Shown piece by piece: positions 57,701 through 64,000 of a stretch of DNA of 64,000 nt. Under the pieces are notes generated by a model. That model saw only the letters and a program-made list of their open reading frames with translations. It did not search any database and was not told the DNA's origin. The position numbers and the translations under genes are program-made. The DNA is taken from positions 7,843,413-7,907,412 of the forward strand of contig CM069598.1 in NCBI GenBank assembly GCA_035771175.1, written 5' to 3'. This DNA comes from Paratinospora sagittata. Its lineage: Eukaryota; Streptophyta; Magnoliopsida; Ranunculales; Menispermaceae. Each line of letters opens with the position of its first letter. Position 1 is the stretch's first letter.

Positions 57701-60700
57701 TTTCTCTTCTTGCCTGGTACTGGAGCTTTATATGTGTTGTTCAGTGCAGAATAACAGAAAACACATAGGTATACAGGATTTGAAGTACAAAAGGAATTTA
57801 TACGTGTTAAAAATTGCTAATTTTACTAGAATGAAATTGTTTTTGATAAAAATGAAACAGCGTATCATTTAAAGAACAAGAAGTTCCTCTTTAGATTTTA
57901 TTGTAGAGAATCGTGGTTTGATTTTTAGATTGGATGATACTACCATTGATGAATGCTTATCTATGCCACATGGTTCTATCATTTCTAATGCGACCAAGGA
58001 GGTGGCTCTTCTTGCATCATTTGCCACTCTTTGGCTCATTTGGAATGAGAGGAACAATCGGATTTTTAACAATAGATGTAAGGAGCCAATCAATCTGTGG
58101 GAGGACATTAGATTTGTTACCAGTTCTTGGGTTCACGCAGCGGATTTGGTTAAAAGCCCATCTCTTGCTGATTGGGTTCTTGATTGGGGTCGCTGCCTGT
58201 ATAAAGTCTAATGGTTGGGGGTCTCACATTCACGTTGTACAACTTTCTCATTGTCGGGACTTTGGGACTTTCATTGGTTGTCTGTGTTTTGTTTTTTAAG
58301 ATATTTTTGGTGTGATCCCCGTGGTTGCATTTAAGGTGCTCCTTGGTCGCTGCCTGTATAAACTCTTATTTATTGATGAAATTAGGGTAGGAGCATAGTT
58401 TTAAAAATCCATTAAGGTTTTTGCCTAAGGCTCGCCTTTGCTGTAGGCTATTGAAAATTGCCTCAAGGCTTAGGCTCAATGGTACCTTCTTGAGGCTTGT
58501 ACCCCACCTACATAAGGCTTATGTCTCGAGACATACACTTTAGGGTATTTGAGGCTTAAACCTCACTATGCAACCATAAGGCTCAAATGAACTACTTTTT
58601 TTATTTCACATTTATATATTTTTATTTTCTCAAGAACACTTCAATTGATATTAGAATAATCACATTAATTCATTATCTTTTTAATGTTCTAATCTTAATT
58701 ATTTGGTAGAGATCCAAGTTCTAAAAGTCCAAGCCTAAAGTTTAAGCCATTTTTTTTCTATTTACATTTTTCTAATTTTTTTTTCTATTTACATTTTTCT
58801 AATTTTTTTTTCCATTTACTTCAACTAATATAGAAGTTAGAACAAACAATTTAGTTTTTTTTCTTTTTTAGTGTTCATATACCAATTATTAGGAGAAACC
58901 CAAGCTTTGAAAATTCAAAGCCTGAGCTTCACATAAACTACTCAGACATTATTACCAAGTGAACTTCTAAAGCCAATTGTTTCCATGATTTTATTGTAAG
59001 GAGCATCATTAAATATTAAAAAAAAATTTTAGAAACTTGAAAAAGTTATCAGAGGATGTGGATACTAAGAAGTGGTAATACTTGATATTGTTGCACTTTT
59101 TTAATTAAGTTTACACTTTTTTTATATAAAAAAATTTATAAATAACAGTTGAAAATCTTGATTTATAATGTGTGCTCTGTAAGTTTTTAATAATGTTTTT
59201 GTAAATGATGCAACTGAGATATTAAGTTTGCGTTTTGAGTGCTTGACATTGTTATGTAATAAGGTGAGCATAGATGAAAATAGTCCAAGTTTGTTTATAC
59301 TTTATATATCTATATTTATTAATGATATATGATTTTTTTAAGAATTAGTGTGAAAAAAATTATATGTTTCTTGTTATAAAAATGTGAGGCAGGCTTACAA
59401 CTCATGTCACCATGAGGCTTACACCTCACTTCACAAGGAAAATTGCTTTAATTATGCCTTGTGGATTTTAAAATTGGATAAAATGCTCTAGAACCAGCCC
59501 ATCAGGGCATTGGCTCGATGGTTTGGGAGGAAGGCGAAAGACTTTGACTAAGGCAAAGGTCTGGAGTTTGATTCCTTGATTGGCGAGATTAATTCCCTGG
59601 TTTATCCGGATTGATGCGTGGTGGGTGTGTGTAGGTCCCGGTGGACTAGTCTGACATTGGGCATTAAGTGCATGGAGCTGGGATACCACTGTCTCAAAAA
59701 AAAAAATGCTCTAGAACCAAAAAAATGCAATTTAAGTATCATTAATGTTGTCTTTGGTTGATGAAAAAATGAGGATTTTCTCGTAATTTTCTCGAAAAAT
59801 CATATTTTCCAGTGTTTCATTGGTAAAAGAAGTGAGAAAAAAGATTTTTTTAACCCTCTATTTCATCACCACAATTTTCTCAAGTGGGGGGATGGGAAAA
59901 AGATTTTCTCACGAGAAAATTCGCTAAAACTAAGTTTGAAGAAGTTATAATTATCCAATTGAATAACTAACTAATCAACCAACCAACAATGAGAAATTTT
60001 TCTCACATCTCGCCAGTATGAGAAGTTCTACTCAAGTAGATTTTCTTGAAAAAACACTATTTCCTAAGAAATTTTTTTTCAAGCATGGCAGTCAAGAGAT
60101 GCCCTTCATTATCATTTTCATCATCTTTTCTAAATCATTTATTGTAGGAAAAAGAAGATTTTGATTATAGAATTCAAGCAAGATGGTTGAGGTGGTAAGG
60201 TGCATCCTTGATGGGCTGCGTTCAGCACTAGAGGAGAATTCTTAAAACATGACCATAAGTTTAAGCATGCTAAATCTAGTAGAATTGTAGGCAGTTAGTA
60301 ACAAAAAACACATAACATGAATGCAGCTGAGATGAGGGGGCTGGGTTAGGTGTTTGGTAAAACTACAAATAATGAAATGATGAATGAAATCATTTTAAAG
60401 AGCCTCGAAGTAACATCAAGTGACAATAATATGAAATAAAGTTGGCTGACAATGATATGCTTCGCCCATATAAGGTGGAGTCTAAAGTTTGTGGTTGCAC
60501 GGAGTGGGATACTGCAAGATGAAATTTTTTAAAAAGGAGGACAAACAAAATTGATTTGAGTTGCAATATTGGGAAAGGACATGGGTGCCTTCTACTAAAT
60601 AGAGATAAGAGAATATGACCTAGATAAAGTCTTATAGTAAAACAAGCTCTTGTGTGGCCAACCAAGAGGTTGTAAGGTAGGATATGAACGCTGGTTAGTC

Positions 60701-63614
60701 ATTCCTGAATGCCTAGGCTTAATGGCAACTGGTGATAAAGTAAGGGAAAGTTGGCTATGTAATAGATTGCCAATAAGAAGTAAGATGGTGCAATTTGAAG
60801 ATGAGCATTGTGGTAAAGGGCCAGGAAACGCCTATGTGGAGTTGGTACAGTTGGTAAAGAGGTGGCTTTAGAACTCAAAGGTTCTAGATTCAGCTCTTAC
60901 CACTGTCTCACCCTAGGGGGTGAGGAGGATTAATGGGTCAGGAATGGGCCTAATACCTCCCCGAAAGTACAGTATGATAAAGAAGTTGGTTATACAACTA
61001 ACTACTAACATTGTTTCTTCTCAAAAAAAAAAGAAAAAAAAAGGTAAAGGGCCAGGAAACCAAACATTTACTTGGTTAGAATAGTAAGAAAAGACATGGG
61101 ATGCGTCAATCTGATACAAATTTGACTATTATGAAAGTTTAACTGGGGAACAGGATCCTTGTGGGCCATTCTCAAATAAATGAGTTTTATTTTGCTGTTG
61201 ATATGGTATACAATGATGAATGGAAGATAGTTGACAATCATAAACTGACTTTGTAGCTTTTATATGACAACTGCCTATTCCTGCCCTAAGAAGACAACTG
61301 TGACATGTATTACTTTTCAGCAGCGTGGATGACCTTAAAGTTTTTTCACTTTGAAATTTGTTTTAGACTTTTAGTCTTGGCATATGATTTTGGTTATAGA
61401 TAACAGGTCAAGTTTTCTGATTAGAAATTGATGGCCTTCATACCTATATGTATGAAGAGTCAGCCACTTAGGTGACCGAAAAGAACTTTGTAGTAGAACA
61501 TATGGAAACTGAATTAGGAAAGTTTGGTATATTTCTCAATTTGTAGTAATGATGACTTGCTTGTGGATGGGTATACTTTTAAATAAGAATTATTATATGC
61601 TCATGAATATGTATTCTAGTGCATACACACACGAACACTCACATAGTTCCATACTTTTGTGACATCCAATTATCTACACTAGATTACATTCTCATGAGCA
61701 TATACCAACTATATGGGGTTGATTACAGGAATCCACTTCCTCCGCTCCGTTCTATCAAGGGCTAAGTTGACATTCAAATTATAAGACGTTAGATCTTTCT
61801 TAATTATTTTTATTCATGTTTTTTAGGTCTACCTCTGCCTCTATTGTTACCATCTAGTGTTAATAGGTCACTTTTCGTAACTGGTTCTTCTGAAGGCCTA
61901 CGTTGTATATGTCCAAACCACCGTAGTTGGTTCTCTCTCATTTCATCTTCAGTTGGTGCTACGCTACCATTTTTCAAATATTCTTATTTCTAATTTTATC
62001 TTTTAAAGTTTTACCACATATCCATTTTAGCATTCACATCTCTGTTACAAAGGTTTGTTAACATTTGTTTTTTATTTGCCCAACATTCGTGAGCCTATAG
62101 TAATTGAATTGAAAATACATATTTTAGTGACCTTTTTGTATATGTTTTTTTTTTTTTCTAACGCATTTCTTTATAGCGGCTCATCTACTTTTTTCTACCT
62201 TTGGTTGGAAATTTTATATTTTTTTTTTACCTTTGGCACCGATGGTTACCTGAAAGCAAATGATGAATCAATTACCCTTTGAGTGGGCGTGTATTTATAG
62301 ATAAAGAATGAATTACCTATAAATCCCTTGGGCTATTTTTGGTTTGTGATTTGAAAAGTGGGGTACAATTTTTTTTCTTTTTTTCTTTTTCAGAGAAAAA
62401 GTGGGATACAATTGAAATGTAAATTTTGAAAATGACTTTTTTATCTTTTTTTTTTTTTTTTTTGAAAACAGCCTATTTTCTGAGTAAATTTCAAATAACT
62501 GTTTTTGGATTCAACCAACCAAACAAGCTTTCTGTTTTTTTGAATAGAAATTGTTTCTGATTCTCAAACCAAATGGGGCCTTATTTTCATACAGACAGCC
62601 CATGTGTTTGGTGATTACAAGTGTTTTTTGCGTACTTTTTGAGCAGAAGTTATTTTAACGTATACCTATTAGACAACAAAATTGAGCTAAACACACTTTT
62701 TTTTAGAAGCTGATCCTCGTTACCTTTTTTTTTTCTTTGTTCTGGCTTTTGCTTTTGATATATCCTCATTCAACCTTTTGTAGTTAAGTAATTATTAGTT
62801 AGAAAAATGATAAAAATAACATTTTAAGTAAAAAAACACTTCTAAAATACTTTATCAAACATTTTTATTATCACAAGAGCATTTCCTGAAAAGAATTTTA
62901 AAACAGGTTTTTGTGAACTTCATGAGTTCTTATGTCACAATCACTATAACAAACGGTACAAGGTACAAGCAAAAACTATACCAATCAAGGCCATAGAAAA
63001 CCATAAATAGATTTGCCAGCCTATTTGCTTTTTAGTTTCCTTAATTGCTATTCAACACAACATGGTATGCATTATTCGAGTTTCTAACATCAAATTCATT
63101 TTGCTTCTTGAAGGGCCTTGTTGTTCCAGTTGTCCGCAATGCTAATAGATTGAATTTTGCCGAGATAGAGAAGGAGATCAATACCCTTGCCAGAAAGGCA
63201 AGCGATGGCACTATATCAATTGATGAGATGTCAGGGGGTTCGTTTACAATATCTAATGGAGGAGTATATGGCAGCCTGTTGAGTACCCCCATCATAAACC
63301 CCCCACAGGTATATGCTCATGCAGTCACATACCTTGATTTGGCTAAAGAATGTTTGAGATATATGTAACCATTCCTTGTTGATGATTAAAAAAGTCTTGA
63401 CTATTATTTATTTTTTTGCCAGTCGGCTATCCTGGGCATGCACTCAATAGTGAGCCGTCCAATGGTTGTTGGTGGAAACATCGTTCCAAGGCCAATGATG
63501 TACATTGCACTGACGTATGATCACAGGCTAATTGATGGTAGAGAAGCAGTTTTCTTCTTGCGCCGGATCAAGGATGTTGTTGAGGACCCTCGTAGACTTC
63601 TCCTTGACATATAA
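54719..63614 (+). CDS. DLST: Dihydrolipoamide succinyltransferase, E2 of 2-oxoglutarate dehydrogenase (14 exons)
   Basis: The TCA-cycle E2 core that moves the succinyl group from lipoyl-lysine to CoA in the mitochondrial matrix. Exons: 54719-54763, 54854-54928, 55417-55468, 55568-55595, 55841-55911, 56019-56093, 56251-56306, 56392-56436, 56552-56830, 57043-57137, 57371-57461, 57543-57653, 63114-63308, 63423-63614. All are GT-AG and phases close: 1,410 nt, 469 residues. Residues 1-90 form an Arg/Ser-rich presequence (SRSFST near its end). The lipoyl domain is about 93-167, with lipoyl Lys134 in VETDKVTI. A Pro/Lys/Glu linker (~170-235) follows; no E3-binding domain is seen, as in plant DLST. 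The catalytic domain starts at [12 protein letters not shown]; the active-site motif is TYDHRLIDG (His440, Asp444). A 5'-UTR intron is likely (about 54351-54690). Intron 12 is 5,460 bp and full of repeats. Confidence 0.96.
57880..58385 (+). pseudogene. LINE 3' fragment (C-terminal ORF2) in intron 12 of DLST
   Basis: An open frame from about 57918 to 58211 encodes the C-terminal tail of an L1-type ORF2 without RNase [21 protein letters not shown], then [11 protein letters not shown] and a stop after WGRCLYKV. A 3' UTR-like stretch follows, in which 'gtcgctgcctgtataaa' occurs twice. The rest of the element is missing, so this is a 5'-truncated copy. It lies in the sense orientation. Confidence 0.75.
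58394..59475. mobile_element. Possible non-autonomous DNA transposon, about 1.1 kb, in DLST intron 12
   Basis: Ends agttttaaaaatccattaagg and gccttgtggattttaaaatt are imperfect inverted repeats. Near both ends the sequence carries inverted ggctt/aagcc and cctca/tgagg motifs. No coding capacity or clear duplication. Boundaries are tentative. Confidence 0.45.
59497..59702 (+). mobile_element. SINE with 17-bp target-site duplication in DLST intron 12
   Basis: A tRNA-like head with an A-box-like tggctcgatggtttgg and B-box-like ggtctggagtttgattcc, a 206-bp body, and a terminal A run. Perfect duplications aaaatgctctagaacca flank it at 59480-59496 and 59703-59719 (the first A bases on the right may belong to the tail). 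It shares the gene's orientation. Confidence 0.92.
60830..61042 (+). mobile_element. SINE with perfect 18-bp target-site duplication in DLST intron 12
   Basis: A 213-bp element with an A-box-like gttggtacagttggtaaag and a B-box-like ggttctagattcagctc, ending in an A-rich tail. Perfect 18-bp copies of ggtaaagggccaggaaac lie at 60812-60829 and 61043-61060. Its body differs from the 59497-59702 SINE, so it is another family. Identical duplications point to a fairly recent insertion. Confidence 0.92.
61660..62130 (-). pseudogene. Degenerate RTE-type LINE C-terminus in DLST intron 12
   Basis: On the minus strand the text [20 protein letters not shown], then [18 protein letters not shown] and [13 protein letters not shown], is the usual C-terminus of plant RTE-like reverse transcriptases. 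Stops and frameshifts interrupt it upstream and within. It is antisense to the host gene. Confidence 0.75.
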
Positions 63615-64000
63615 AAAATGCCAGAATGGATCACTGAACTCTACGATCTGCTGGTATACTTAGATTTTGGCCTATCATGAAATTATTGAACTTTTGAATA
63701 AATCAGTCTTGAGACTGAATTTTGTAGGACTTCTGTTGGTTTGCCTCTGAAGAAGATCCTACAATTGCGGCCTAGATTTTGAAATGAGACCTTCAACGGT
63801 ATCTTTGTTTATATTTCTCAACTGATTTGGATGTGCACTCTGCTTTTACCCACTTTTTTCTTATAGCGATGTTATCATGAGAACACACCTAAGATTACTT
63901 CTTGATTTGTACGATAATGTTCCTTTATCAGTAATTTATAATACTTTAATGTTCTGCATCCTTCATGTTGCACTGACTGCACCTGTTTCATTTTCTTGAT
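63615..64000 (+). other. 3' UTR and downstream flank of DLST
   Basis: An AATAAA at 63697-63702, 83 bases after the stop codon, is a likely poly(A) signal. The rest to the window end shows no gene. Confidence 0.55.

Noticed and set aside
57186..57872. 228-residue open frame spanning DLST exons 11-12
   Set aside because: It reads through an intron between two well-supported exons; only the exon parts match the E2 protein.

Overview
The window looks like nuclear DNA of a flowering plant, probably a woody eudicot. It is AT-rich, the genes carry GT-AG introns, and plant-specific families are present. Plant retrotransposons, SINEs and MITE-like elements fill the gaps, and one segment looks plastid-derived. 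Species cannot be fixed from sequence alone. Annotation was done by reading; no database search was possible, so family names rest on recognised motifs and remembered homologues.

Layout. 1-2258: no gene seen. 2259-7757: an L1-type LINE with two open ORFs, 5'-truncated, flanked by a perfect 16-bp target-site duplication. About 9530-13140: an older LINE remnant split by a roughly 2-kb solo LTR. About 14488-15115: a foldback element. 16095-20539: seven-exon MATE transporter close to Arabidopsis DTX40. 22766-22865 (-): last exon of an unrecognised gene that runs into a 100-N assembly gap. 23021-24199: MAPKKK17/18-like kinase whose N-terminus is lost in the same gap. 24200-33282: gene-poor, with a SINE, a plastid-derived insert holding a trnN-GUU copy beside a triplicated 82-bp unit, and a small MITE. 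33283-35992 (-): BAP31-like ER protein with a SINE in its intron. 39737-41035 (-): intronless At4g22030-like protein. 41873-45696: a second solo LTR, a palindromic element and two hAT-like MITEs. 48089-50916 (-): seven-exon Mpv17/PMP22 peroxisomal membrane protein. 54719-63614: fourteen-exon dihydrolipoamide succinyltransferase (E2 of 2-oxoglutarate dehydrogenase) whose 5.5-kb intron 12 is packed with repeats.

The host genes are unrelated housekeeping or regulatory genes and form no cluster. I found no clearly novel system. The more unusual content is the record of nested insertions, several with exact boundaries, and the assembly gap that hides parts of two genes.
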